Of a stretch of 64,000 nucleotides of DNA, positions 1-10,894 are shown one piece after another. Below the pieces are notes generated by a model that worked only from the letters and a program-made list of their open reading frames with translations, did not search any database and had not been told where the DNA came from. A program made the translations under genes and the position numbers. Within the stretch, counting starts at the first letter, position 1, and each line of letters opens with the position of its first letter. Source of the DNA: Dicyema japonicum (taxonomy: Eukaryota > Dicyemida > Rhombozoa > Dicyemidae). The DNA is taken from positions 291,581 to 355,580 of the forward strand of contig RDEW01000050.1 of assembly GCA_011109175.1 (NCBI GenBank), in the 5' to 3' direction.

Positions 1-278
1 GACGCACCCGCTAACAAAGCGATGGAAGATTAATTTGACAGATGCGAAAAACCCTTCCGCGGACGACCTAGATCGACACTTCCGACAGCCCTAAACAAAG
101 ACTTAAATCGTGTGAGAAAAAATCTAAAGACGGGAGACGACCTGGACGAATTGAGATCACTCGCATTCGACAGAGGAAGATGGAAAAGACTAACTATAAA
201 TATTGTTTTTTTGAGTGTTGCACATGCGGGGCTATAATCATTATAGCTTTCGTGAAAGTGCTTTAATAATAATAATAC
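1..278 (+). mobile_element. Family D retrotransposon, 3' end
   Basis: Translation in shifting frames gives the C-terminal end of an APE-type non-LTR element (GRPRSTLP, then DDLDELRSLAFDRGRWKRLT), matching the end of the long family D copy at 10.9-13.7 kb. After the coding end comes a short hairpin (229-249) and a TAA microsatellite tail (264-277), the usual 3' terminus of this family. The 5' part lies outside the window. Confidence 0.7.
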
Positions 279-282
279 CCAT

Positions 283-1340
283 TTGGAGATCATCTTACAA
301 TCAAGAACGTGGCTTACACGATCATCATTCCTATATACTCTCCCTTCTCAAGTTGCTCAAAATGATATCGATCTGATCTCTTTTGAATCTCATCCTGTAG
401 GACATAGTCGTGTGAGGGGACGTCGATGGGAAACTAGATCAACGAGGAGAGCATATATCGTAGCAGATCGGAAGTCTCGTCATCCTAAATGACCATCTTT
501 AGCGCACACGTATAAGCTTTACGACCAGAGGAATTTAACACCTCCCCAGATATCTCCATTTGCTCCCCTAACATCGCTCTCCAGACGTCCTGGTCAGTGA
601 TATATGACGTTTCTTCTCACCACAACCCGAAACAAAAGGTCGAGGTGGAAGGAGATTGTCTAACGTCTGGACTTTCGGACTAGCCGACCTAGTTTTGGAA
701 TACCCTGAAATTCATTTTGTCTGGACAGAAACCACAACCTCCCTAATTTCTAACAACAAACTTCAGCATACAAAATCATTTCAAAAACAAGCAGAAAACC
801 TAATGGCCCATTACAGCAGAAATATGGCTACATCAAATAGTTTCCGCAAACTGAATCCCCCTTCGTCACTAAGTATTTCTCCAATCACAATTCGCTGGTT
901 GGAGATAGATGCCTTATTAATCAATACGAAGAGCTCTCCTCAAAAGGCCCAGACGGAATCTGCTATAACATTTAAAAAAGCCAAATGGACTGCGGCCCCT
1001 CACGGACAATTACCAAGCGTCTTTGAATTCGGGATTTGTGTCTATGCTCTGGAAACAATCCACAATAATCCCGATTCTCCAACCCAAAAAAGGATGCGAT
1101 CTATCGAATTATTTCCCTCCACATTACTGCATCAAAAATCCTCGAGAAATACATTCTCAATTTTATATACTAAACCTGTCTTCCTGTCTTCCACTGATAT
1201 TTTCATCAAAGAATATAATTTTCGACTTGCAGCGTAGGGAGGTCGGCCATGAATAGGTTGAATAACAAAGGAGACAAAGGGATCATTGAGGAACACCATT
1301 CAGGAGAATCCGCGAAATAGATTTTGAATGCACCATCCAA
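283..1340 (+). mobile_element. Family F APE/reverse transcriptase remnant
   Basis: Decayed non-LTR retrotransposon with many frameshifts. Recognisable reverse transcriptase blocks are KGPDGICYN near 941-970, WKQSTIIPI near 1050, and KKDAIYRIIS..ASKILEKYI near 1090-1160. The YADD block is not visible. It starts right after the TAA tail of the preceding element, so it is probably a separate insertion. The long open frame 656-1237 runs across the remnant in mixed registers and is not a host gene. Confidence 0.5.
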
Positions 1341-1760
1341 CTGCTAAGGAAGTTAGCTAACCAGAGTTAAAGCTTTCAGGTATTTTTTGGAAAGATTTCT
1401 AAGTAAGAATCATCCTTGACACTGATTTGAAAACTTTATGAACGTCAATGGAGCATAGTAGTCTTATGTGTCCCGGCCTGATCGAAAAGCCATATCATAT
1501 AACGTTAGTCAAGGATGATAAATGAGTAGAAGTAGACCTCTCTTCTTTAAAACCATGTTGAAATGCCAAGTCCGGGAGAAAATACTTGAATTTTGACAGT
1601 ACCAATCTTTCCAGGATTTATGACAACGAAGACAATAACGAGAACGGTCTGTATTAAGACGGATCCTTCCTCAATTTTCCGAGTTTCAAAATTGGACGTA
1701 GGTGTCCAAGCTTCCATAAGGCTGGAATAGAATTTTTGTTAATAGTGGTTGAGTATCGTC
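1340..1760 (-). mobile_element. Family C-type RT fragment (pair with 48.85-49.24 kb)
   Basis: On the minus strand this encodes the KP.K.DP.SYRPV.LL...LKILE block of a Jockey-like reverse transcriptase, with stops. The same ~400-bp segment recurs at 48848-49245 in the same orientation with clear nucleotide similarity throughout, so both are copies of one element segment. Confidence 0.55.
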
Positions 1761-3119
1761 GTTAATGCAGCGATTTTATATTTCCAAGATTCTTCTGGGA
1801 TCATTGGGATTTTGTTTAGTTTGTTAGAATAAATTGTTTTAATGACATATTTTTCACGTTGTTTTTAGTGAAGTAAATCATATCAGGTTCCCTTTAGGTT
1901 TACTGAGATATAAATGAGGTACATTGGACTATTTATGGTCCTTGCTCTCTTCCAAACTTCTGCAGTGGATCTATTTCGGTTCAAAGACGAGAGCATATGC
2001 ATCCATCTCGATTTTTGTGCTTTGAACTACCTGTTTTTCATTTCAGATCAAACCATCAGCCTGAGCTTATCCTCTGTAGTTAATCGGACAGATTTTTTCA
2101 GTCGATTTCTTCCTTTTAGTAAGGACGACTTAACATATCCATCCCGGGATTTTCAACAATGACACGTGCGAAAGCGTCCGAAAGACACTGATTGAATACA
2201 AACACGTGGATTGAAACCTTAGTCCAAACCACGTGTAAGTTAATAGAACTCAACAAAGCATCTCCCAATAGCAAGTAGTCATTGATATAGTTAAATATTT
2301 GTACAAACTTGTATACGTGGTATATGTGATAGAAAGTGACTCTATTTAGTTGGGTGTACTGGGGGTTACCACACTCTCTATCCACTGTTCCACACAGTCC
2401 CTACAACTTAGTAAGTCATCCTACAGTGAGTTACCTTCAACCAATGATCACGTAATGTCCCGTGGTGCACTCTAAGCCTTGTGTGACTTAATCTTAGAGT
2501 TATCATGTAGTAGTGAATAAGTGCACGTGACATGATATTGGTATAACAGTCAACAGTCTCTTCATTATGCTCACTAGTAGTTCGGCACTTACCAACATTG
2601 TACCAAAAATTGAACAGCTATTTTCTGAAAAGCAGGATCAAAAATCACACTAACTCTAAATATTATGATTTTTTAATTTTGTTAGTTTTTTTATTAAATT
2701 GTTTTGTTACATGTGGTCCCCAGAAAAATTCATTAACAACTGTGTCGTGCCAGAAGGACTCGTCGCCTCACGGGTGGGATCTGTTTGACAAGAATTCGCT
2801 GAAAACTCTATCTTTCGGATTTGAACCTACGAATTTGGCTGTTAAGGAATTGATCTTGTACAAATTTGATATTGAAACTCTAAAACCCATAAAGCACAAG
2901 CTTACTCAACCGTCAAGAAGCATAGATTCATGGAAGATGATAATAAAATTGATTATGTAATCATAAATATAGTATATTTTTTTACATTATCATAAAAAAA
3001 TAACAATTTTTAATTTTCTAATTGTCGAAAAAAATACATTCTAAGAATTTCCTGGCCAAAGCACATCTCAAACGGACACCTCTATTCGCATTACAATATT
3101 TACCTATTAAACGGAGAAA
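1761..3119. other. No gene recognised
   Basis: Short open frames at 1914-2162, 2116-2385 and 2598-2960 show no family motif. The stretch near 2748-2830 resembles 33393-33470, so part of this is probably element 5' or untranslated sequence. Confidence 0.4.
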
Positions 3120-3370
3120 TAAAAAGTAACAGGCTTATTTGGTCACATCCTAAGAATGGACAGGAATACTCCCGCTAATCTCGTGATGGAACACCACATC
3201 TGGGATCGACTTTCAGGGGAAGACCACGAATTACTCTGCCAACCCTACTATATCAAGACCTAACTACGATTGGGAAAGGGTTGACGTCGGCAGATGATAT
3301 TGAGCACCTGAGGGACGTATCGAGGAACAGAGGGAACTGGAATCGATTAACAAAACGCATCTAGAAAAGG
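3120..3370 (+). mobile_element. Family D 3' coding end, fragment
   Basis: Frames give LFGHILRMDRNTPAN, then RG...ELLCQP, then LRDVSRNRGNWNRLTKRI in shifted registers. This is the C-terminal signature of family D. No tail is obvious and the copy is heavily mutated. Confidence 0.6.
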
Positions 3371-3613
3371 GTGGCACAAGCGAGATAACTTTACTAACGT
3401 TATTTTGAGGTGTAAAAATTAAGTAATTTCTAGTGTGAATGAATCAGAGAAAATAACGTAAAACGACTGAACCATTATTAAATTTGTCACTAGTCAAACT
3501 TTAATAGACAAGACTTTTATAAATAATTTCATAGAGAAATCTTGTAAAGCAAAATGTTTATGTAAATTTTCAATTGGTTAGTAAAACATTAAATTTAATT
3601 TATAAAGAATTAT

Positions 3614-3685
3614 GGCCTTATAGCTCAGTGGTAGAGCATTGGTCTTGTAAACCAAGGGTCGAGGGTTCGACTCCCTCTGGGGCCT
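3614..3685 (+). tRNA. tRNA-Thr (anticodon TGT)
   Basis: Complete cloverleaf: acceptor GGCCTTA pairs with TGGGGCC (two G-U pairs), D-arm GCTC/GAGC, anticodon stem TTGGT/ACCAA around loop CTTGTAA (anticodon TGT, threonine ACA), T-arm GAGGG/CCCTC with loop TTCGACT, discriminator T. No intron. A TTTT Pol III terminator follows at about 3687. Confidence 0.95.
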
Positions 3686-3721
3686 ATTTTCTTTTATGTT
3701 TATTTCTAAAACCTGATAGTT

Positions 3722-4180
3722 TTTTTTGTGTGGGTCGTTTCCCCAGGCACTCCTGTCTTAACATGACATTAAAGAATTCCCTTGCCTCTGCTGGACACCA
3801 TTGCCTGTTAGAACCTGCTGGTCTTTCCCGAAACGATGGAAAACGCCCTGATGGGATGACGACTTTTCCATTCGTCAACGGATGAAACCTGATCTGGGAC
3901 GCGACGTGTGTTGATACTTATTCCCCGTCTAATTTGGTAGCTTCTGCTTCAGACCCAGGACATGCTTCAAAGCAGGCCGAGGAAAGAAAGAGGAGGAAGT
4001 ACCAGAGAATTTCGGGAGAGTATCTTTTTGTTCCATTCGCGGTGGAAACGTCAGGAATTCTTGGCCTCCAAGCAGATGAGTTGGTTCGTAAGATCGGCTC
4101 CATGATTCAAGCTGTGACCAAGGATCCGCGAGAGACTGGTTGGTTCCGAGAAACGTATCTCGTTGGCTATTGTTAGGGGA
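3722..4180 (+). mobile_element. Family B endonuclease-domain fragment
   Basis: Encodes the C-terminal part of a family B protein: LEPAGLSRNDGKRPDGMTTF, then (one stop) LIWDATCVDTYSPSN, then KYQRISGEYLFVPFAVETSG and DPRETGWF. Known for the family: DG..WD and the downstream K/Y block belong to a restriction-like endonuclease fold. The fragment starts about 36 bp after tRNA-Thr. No upstream reverse transcriptase is present. Confidence 0.75.
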
Positions 4181-4320
4181 AATAGCATGGCCATTCAGAT
4201 GCCTTAATTTAATTTTTATTCATTTGATAATAAAATTTCTTTTAACTAAAAAAAACCTAATAGTTAACAAAATAAATATGTTGGTTATTTGATAGGATTT
4301 GATAAAAGAGCATCCTTCTA

Positions 4321-4399
4321 GTATGTTTATTGTCTGAAAAATCACAGTTGATGCATTTCCAGATTTCTGAGAATTTTGTGCATAATCTTGCACTTCCTT
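4321..4399. repeat. Left copy of 79-bp direct repeat flanking a family B element
   Basis: The 79 bp match 6347-6425 in the same orientation with four mismatches. The two copies bracket the family B element. The family B copy at 59.8-61.2 kb lacks this sequence, so it is not part of that family's 3' region. Confidence 0.85.
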
Positions 4400-4402
4400 T
4401 TT

Positions 4403-6340
4403 TTCATAATAAAAATTTATTAACAATAAAATATTATTTATTAACTATGGGGGAGAGCGGCTGCTGACATCACGGAGTAAGCGTTTCCGCGGACAACTGC
4501 GATACCAATTCTTTGCCTCAGCCAGACCGCTTCCCGCACGCCTTTCTTGCGGTAGGCCAATTTTTCCCCGATTTCCTTTAGGATAAAAGCTGTAATACTT
4601 CCGGCCGCACCAGACGTCTCGATTGCTACCGGTACAAAACGGTAGCGGTCTCCAATTTCGCTATATTTTTTAATCTTGATTTTCTCGGCCAGATCGGCTG
4701 CCGATCCAGCAGACTGCGCCGAGCTGAGTATCATCGAGTTCGAGAAAGAATCAACAACAGTGCAGTCCCATACGAGCGATTTTCCCTCAGTGAACGGAAA
4801 GATAGTTAACCCATCCTGTCTTTTCCCATCTCCGCGGTCCAATCCTACAGGCTCCAGTACTGCCGGGAAGCCTGTCGCTTCAAGAGCTCGCATGACAATG
4901 TTGTTCATAGCAGCATGGCGGGGTGCTCTTCCCGCACTCCTTTTGCATGAGAGCGGGTGCAGCCCTTTGGAATCGACGATCCCTCCACAACGACATTGGT
5001 GTTCGACGCAAACATCAACTCCCAGGTGTTGTGCGATCCCAATCCGAATGCAGTCATCGTCAAAAAGGGTCCCCAGGGAGGAACACTGGAGTGCATCCAG
5101 CCACGCTCCGCTCCCATGGTTAGCGGCGAACACGAGGCATGTAAGACGATGCTGGTTGGCCTCAGACTTTAGCACGTCGAAGATATTCTTGGAGTAGATC
5201 TCATCCCAGTCACGTTGCCTCGAAGGATCGTTCGGCATATCCAAACCAGTTTCACACCATTCGCGACGAGCTTCGTCGAAGACTCTTTCCCAAGAAAGTC
5301 CGGTTGTAAAACGTAGGATTTCTTGGAGCAAAAGGCTTCCACTTGAGAGCGATGACACATATGCTGGAAAGGCGATCTCCAGCGCCGACCTGAGACCCGT
5401 TCCTCCGGGCGTGTAGAAAGCTAGCATTGGTTCCAACTCGGCACATCAAAGTGGATGTTTAGAAGCAATTCAGCTGATTTTATCAATGTCCTATCCAGTG
5501 ACAGAAGGATGTCATGATGTTTGAAGCAGGGAGAACATCGGAGAGCATATAGGAGTTTGGGCAAGCCGATGCTATTTTTCAAAAGGAAGAAAACTGTATG
5601 ACCATCGAGTAAGGAGAGTTTCTCCGTGACTCTGGAGAGTTCATCCTCTTTTGTTTGTAGATGGCTCCGCAGTTCCTTTTCGTCAAGTGGGCACCCAAGA
5701 AAGTATGTCCGCTTTCTGGGTACGACAGTAATTCTAGGTAGTACCGAGTTGAAAGACTCGACCACGTTAATGAAATCACTCTTCGAGTATGTGATATTTA
5801 TTAGCTCCGATTTCTTTATGTTTATCTCAAGTCCGAGGTTTCGTAGTGCCGGCATGGCATGTGACAGAACGTCGTGTACTTTTCTCACGGCCCTCCAATT
5901 GTGGCGTCATCGAGATACCAAAGGTTAAGTTGTGTGTTTATAGAGCGGACAATTTCATCAATGGCCAGAGCGAAGAGTAGTGGACCAAGTGGGTCTCCTT
6001 GTTGAACTCCGGTCTCCAGTCTCATTCTTGACATATTTCCCGGAAGCACGAATTTGGCGGTAATCTTCCGGAGGACATGGATGTTTATGTCTGAGTAGTT
6101 CCAGCACCTCAGGTGTCGCAGCCATAACAGTTTCGTCGCTGGCGACGACACCCAACGCCGCTTGGACGTCGCCTTCGTCAAAAAGTCACCGCAAGACGAG
6201 CAGAAAAGTCCATATTTGCGTGCATTGACAAAACCGCATGTAATGTCCAGTCTCTTGGGTGTAATGTGTGTTGCTCCATTGTATGAACGACGCTCCATGA
6301 TGATGCAATTACTCACCACAAGACCACACGTTTTTTTTAA
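4403..6340 (-). mobile_element. Family B retrotransposon, internally deleted
   Basis: Minus-strand order: N-terminal GDVQAALGVVASDE...HPCPPEDYR (~6155-6045), then directly ETGVQQGDPLGPLLFALAID and YLDDATIGG (~6000-5885), then the RT thumb with RTYFLGCPLDEKEL (5888-5421), then an intact 331-codon C-terminal frame (5436-4441). That frame holds a C-rich motif C-x-C-GG-x-VD..GLH..SC and the endonuclease block DG..WDCTVVDS..VPVAIETSG. The RT core between HPCPPED and TGVQQG, present in the copy at 20.55-23.15 kb, is missing. Frameshifts separate the blocks. The 3' end is AT-rich near 4403. Confidence 0.85.
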
Positions 6341-6346
6341 TTTTAT

Positions 6347-6425
6347 GTATGTTTATTGTCTGAAAAATTACAGTTGGTGCATTTCCAGATTTCTGAGAAT
6401 TTTTTGCATAATCTTCCACTTCCTT
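6347..6425. repeat. Right copy of 79-bp direct repeat
   Basis: Partner of 4321-4399 (four mismatches in 79 bp), immediately beyond the 5' end of the family B element. Confidence 0.85.
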
Positions 6426-6599
6426 GTCCGAAATAAAACTTGTATTTTAAATTTTTTTGTTGAAACAGGAATTAAGTCAAAGTTTTGGAAAATTAACATC
6501 TAACAGCAAGCCTTTTGTTTTTAAAACACCGAGAGAGCTTGTCTAGAAAAACGATTGACAAGTTCTAGTTCTGATGAAACCTTTGAGATTTTCTTCTCA

Positions 6600-7030
6600 G
6601 CGTTCTCTAACCACGTACTCTGCGGCTTAAACATTCACAATAGATAGCATGCCGTCCGATCTCGAGTTCAATGCGTATGGGGAACATAGCCTTAGCCATT
6701 GAACTGGTGACCAGCCTAACAGCATGAAGCTTTCTTCTTTTTTTTACAAGGCAATCATAGCTATAGTGGTCTCTGCAACGGTTTTTATATAAACAGATCA
6801 CAATTTTCGAATTAGAGGGCTGTTTTTCAGAATTAGTTTGAAAGTTTCATTATGACGTCTTTAATTTTGTGATTGGCGGTCCTAAATGACGAAACGGCAT
6901 CCGGTTTGTTAACATAGAGAACCTTGCTTTCCAGTAACTGAAATTCAGTACCGAAAACTCCAGTACCTTTACATGTAATTCGAACCTTCTCTGTCAAATT
7001 GAAGCGACATGGAACGTTCGCCAGTCTCAT
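6600..7030 (-). CDS. Possible unidentified gene (fragment)
   Basis: A minus-strand frame from ATG at 7030 runs 65 codons (MRLANVPCRFNLTEKV...ANHKIKDVIMKL). After an AT-rich stop-containing stretch that could be an intron ending in GTTGCAG, a second open segment follows (HYSYDCLVKKRRKLHAV..., to ~6607). Base composition looks coding-like, but I recognise no family and could not fix the splice sites. It could equally be an old element remnant. Confidence 0.3.
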
Positions 7031-7074
7031 TTTTAGCCCAGACTCCTTTCAAAAGTGAAATTTAATATACGAAA

Positions 7075-7545
7075 TTATAAATAAACCGAACATTGTGGTA
7101 TACGATAAGGAGTCTGACCGAATCCTTAATCATAGAGGTAGACATACGTCCCAAGACCGTTTACAAACTGTGGAGATAGAGAAAAAAGGAAATATGAAAG
7201 CCTTGCACATGAGATGGGGCAGATACTTGGTTGAAAGGTCCCCGTTATTCCAATAGTAATGAGGTGGGAAGAAATTGCGACTAAGTATCACAAGGGGTAT
7301 ATAAGACAGTTAGGGTATCTAGACAGTAGATGAGAAGCTCCAGGCATACCTACAGACCACTGTTTTAAAATGAGCCCTAGAATGTTTTACACTGGAGTAC
7401 ATGCAGCAGAGTCCGGAAATGCCATATGTGCATAATCTCAATTATACAAAAGTTCTTGGAGCTGTTTCAGCAACCGGAATCAAACCTTCCTTGGGAGAAA
7501 GGCGAACAGGCAGGCGAAGAAGTTTATTAATGATTAAAATAGTTA
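7075..7545 (+). mobile_element. Family A (R4-like) 3' fragment
   Basis: Nucleotide-level copy of 29508-29943 in the intact family A element. It covers the endonuclease block (NKPNIVVYDKES, TSQDRLQTVEIEKK) to the C-terminus, with stops and small indels. 5'-truncated and dead. Confidence 0.8.
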
Positions 7546-8050
7546 ATTATAGGGTTTCCTGACGTTAACGTCACTTCCCTGACAAATAGCGTCACTTTCT
7601 AATCATTAAGATTGATATAAAAATAAATATATTTTTTGGATAAAAGAACATCTTAAAACTCATAATAAGGTCGGATTTTCAGTATCTTAAAGACCAAGAC
7701 GAGGAAGAGCTGTTTCAGGATCTTCTATAGAGGCCATCAGAACCAGAAATTGCACTAATGACTATTTTTTCTGGAATGCTAAAAAATAGTGTTATGAAGA
7801 GAGAATTGAAGACCCGATATTTATAATGCCCGTATTCATCACTATACGGAAATAAAAGAATTTATTGAAATAGCAAACATTCATGTTCCATTACCTGTGA
7901 TCCTTAAATGTCGTTCAAAATTGAATTTTTGCAAGAGGGTTAAGTCGAGGTACTCTCATATTTTATTATCCGACAATATCAATTTCCACGTGGAAAATAT
8001 TGTGTCTCTTATAATTAGTAAGAATTATAAAGTAGCATAACAACCATAAT
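7546..8050 (+). other. No gene recognised; one stop-free stretch
   Basis: A stop-free stretch without an initiator runs 7813-8040 (DIYNARIHHYTEIKEF...). Another coding-looking piece lies at 7695-7740 (QYLKDQDEEELFQD). I could not link them with GT-AG introns or name a family. Confidence 0.25.
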
Positions 8051-8054
8051 TTTG

Positions 8055-8320
8055 ACATTGTCATTCAAGTTGAGTGTGGTCCCTTTCTCCTGACATGCCT
8101 CAACCTGACGTTAAAAATGTACTTTCCTCTAAACACCACTGTTTTTGGAGCCCACTGGTTTCTCCTGAACGATTTAAACACTCGGACTCAAATCAAGACA
8201 GCCTGTCTGGTTGTTCGGAGATGCGAGGAAAATAGAATTTTTATAAATACTTTCCAAGTAGACATCATAGGAGAGATAGTCACGCAGTCAGGGCATCCGC
8301 TATATGACCTTTGCTAATTT
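8055..8320 (+). mobile_element. Family B 3'-terminal fragment
   Basis: Mixed frames give QPDVKNVLSSKHHCFWSPL (the RHN..N.V endonuclease-entry block) and end in RDSHAVRASAI followed by stop and GCTATATGACCT. The same family ending recurs at 63.4 kb on the plus strand. On the minus strand it recurs at 18.47, 32.87 and 56.2 kb. Confidence 0.6.
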
Positions 8321-8860
8321 TTTCCGTTATCGGATTGTCTATAAAGGACATGCACACAAAAATAAGAAAAAAATAGTGAAGAGCATTCCTTGGTTCTAAC
8401 AACGATTAGTCATAATAACTGTTCTTGACTTAAATAAAGTGTGTGTCCTGCCTGAACAGAGCTATAGCTAATATGGCTCTGCGTATAAGTGCGGTTTTTT
8501 ATTTATTGTATGTCGACCAACTCCTTTCACCTTTTTACGAGAATTTCCGTGAATACTAAAAATAATTGAGGGGCTTTAAAGAACGTCGATCTCTAACTTT
8601 TTTATAGTGACTGAATGATACAATAAGATTTATTCTTAAGATACCAAACAACAAACGTGTTAGGGACGATGATCTTAATTTATAATAGTTTCCGAATTCT
8701 TCTCGAATGATCCATTGGAGATTTTACTGTTTATCTGAAAATGCATCCACAAATGTCTCCAAAGGGACTCAATCTGAGTATCCTTCTTCAGTGCTGATTT
8801 GGATTCCTCTGAGTGAATTATCTTGTTTCCAAATGGATTTCCTGTTTTTTCAGTAATGCT
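8321..8860 (+). repeat. Family D-like 3' tail (8378-8510), otherwise nothing
   Basis: 8378-8510 matches 32322-32445. It contains a perfect 10-bp stem-loop at 8457-8481 (CAGAGCTATA / TATGGCTCTG) just after GTGTGTCCTGCCTG. I see no gene in the rest. Confidence 0.55.
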
Positions 8861-10880
8861 AAAGAACATGGGGAGTTTTTTGTTGATTTTTCTGAAAGGA
8901 GGGTGGCGAGGAATGGACTCTTCGGCAAAGAATGATCATAACCCTATTCTGCTAAAAATCAAAATCGAAATTACCAGTGGAAAGAAGAAACCTGCATATA
9001 CAATCTTGCAAATAGGCAATTATTCCGATCAGTTACTGACCAACATTTGGCTAACATACAGCTGGAAAACTTTACTTCCCTTGATATAGTGGTTGCCTAC
9101 TTCAACAAAGTCATCCTGGAAGCAAGAACAATGGCTGTCCCTAAAAGATATGTCGTTTACACGAGAGAGTACGGAAGGCTCTGGTCAAGGAACGAAACCG
9201 TCTCAAAAAAGCAAGGATCCGTCTAAAAGTGCTGAACGAGGAAATAAAATCCAATGAATTCAAAATACAGAGAGCTAAATGGAAGATTGTCCTTACGTCA
9301 TTAAATCGTAACCGGTCAACATCCGAAGTCTGGAAGACAATTCGAAATAACTCGAAGGTGGATGAGAGGACACCCGGAAATGACGAATTCAGCCAAAAGG
9401 ACCTAAACGCCCTAATAAAATACTACGCGAAAATCTCTCACAAAAACCACATGAGGACTGACCCACACAAACCGCCGCTAAGAAACCCGAAAAGGGATCA
9501 ATTAACTTATTTCACGGAAACGGAAATAATGGCATCTCTAAGACAAACAAAAGAAACACATTCTCATGGTCCAGACGGAATTCCCATAATCCTCCTGAAG
9601 AACCTAGGCAATGAGGGAATCGGTACCCTGACCAAGATCTACAACTGTCGATTAATTATTACTCAATCCCAACGATATGGAAACTTGCAAACATTCGCCC
9701 AATATTGAAGCCATGAAAACCGAAAGAAGACCCAGCTTCCTTCAGGCTTATTTCTCTCTTATGTTCCATGTCAAAAATTCTGGAAAAGCTTATCCTCGCA
9801 AAAATCACTGAAAGGACTCCCGATAAACCGTTCCAGCATGGTTTCAAAAAGGATCGGTCCACAACGAGCTTCTTCACAACCCTGACTAGCTTTATTTTCT
9901 ACGGATTTCTGTGCAAGCCAAAACACCAGAAAACTGTGTGTGCTCACTGGACGTCCACAAAGTGTCGACTCTGTGCCGAGGAAGAACCTAACATGGAAAA
10001 TCTACCAATCAGATATCCCTGAAAACCTCAAACGCTGGCTGATGAACTTCCTTAGCGGACAAAGAGGTAGAGTGTGCATTGAAACATTCATTCTGTCTCC
10101 CGTTTATTCCCAAATGGAGTACCCCAGGGCTTGCCGCTATCACCATTACTATTCAACCTATTTACGGCTGACATTCCGACGCCGAATGGAGAAGACGACC
10201 TGCTTATGGCTTATGAAGACGATATCGTCTTAGCCTCACGGGATCAGAACACTCAAACAGCGACGGAAAGAATACAACACCACATGGATCGACTACTCGA
10301 GTGGTTTAATGAAAATCGGATGTCAATCAATACCGAAAAATCAATTACAACTCTCTCGGACAAAAGATTGTCGAACAGGACAATAAAAGTTACTGCACAG
10401 GGAAGAGAATTGCCGTTCAGCAAATGGCAAAAAATATTGGGTTTTACTTTTCGTGACATGTAACGTGTTGAACAAATGTGAGAAGAAAATCAACCTTCTG
10501 AAATGCCTAACAGGTCTAAGGAAAATTGGATATCAGCTTATACTTAAAACTTCTACTCACAGTACATCGAACCATGCATTCCATATGCGTGTATTTTATG
10601 GGGACCACTGGCCTCTTATACAAACATCCATAAAATCTCCGCAACCCAGAAATAGGCTTTCAAACTAACGGAGAGATGGTACACAGAGGAAATCATTAAA
10701 TCACCAACGCCCATGGAGAAACTTATCAAAAAAAAACAAAAATGGACACCAATGCGAAAAAGGAAGTGCTCACCCGCAACGAACTTGTGTAGGCTCAAGG
10801 GATCAACATCGAGCAAAGATGAGAGCCTTCGTCGGGATCACTTAGTTTAGTTTTTTTGGTTTAACAGTGGTCTTTGGAAT
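8860..10880 (+). mobile_element. Family C Jockey-like retrotransposon
   Basis: Covers the end of the APE domain (SSAKNDHNPILLKI), a linker, then reverse transcriptase: HGPDGIPIILLKNLG (~9566-9610), SKILEKLILAKI..FQHGFKKDRSTT (~9768-9865), a degraded VPQGLPLSPLLFNLFTADIP (~10118-10175), the catalytic box as YEDDIVLAS (YADD mutated, ~10208), RMSINTEKS, and the C-terminal FKLTERWYTEE / RRDHLV. At least six frameshifts or stops. It ends in a 3' stem-loop (10836-10872). Confidence 0.8.
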
Positions 10881-10894
10881 TAATTTTAATTTAA

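Noticed and set aside
656-1237. 193-codon open frame as a host gene
   Set aside because: It runs across an APE-type reverse transcriptase in shifting registers (GPDG, WK.S.IIPI and KILEK blocks appear in other frames), so it is element debris.
2598-2960. 120-codon open frame as a gene
   Set aside because: No family motif, low-complexity start, and part resembles a repeat at 33.4 kb.
4676-5197. 173-codon plus-strand frame, repeated at 60119-60640
   Set aside because: Antisense shadow of the conserved family B C-terminal domain; it is repeated only because the element is.
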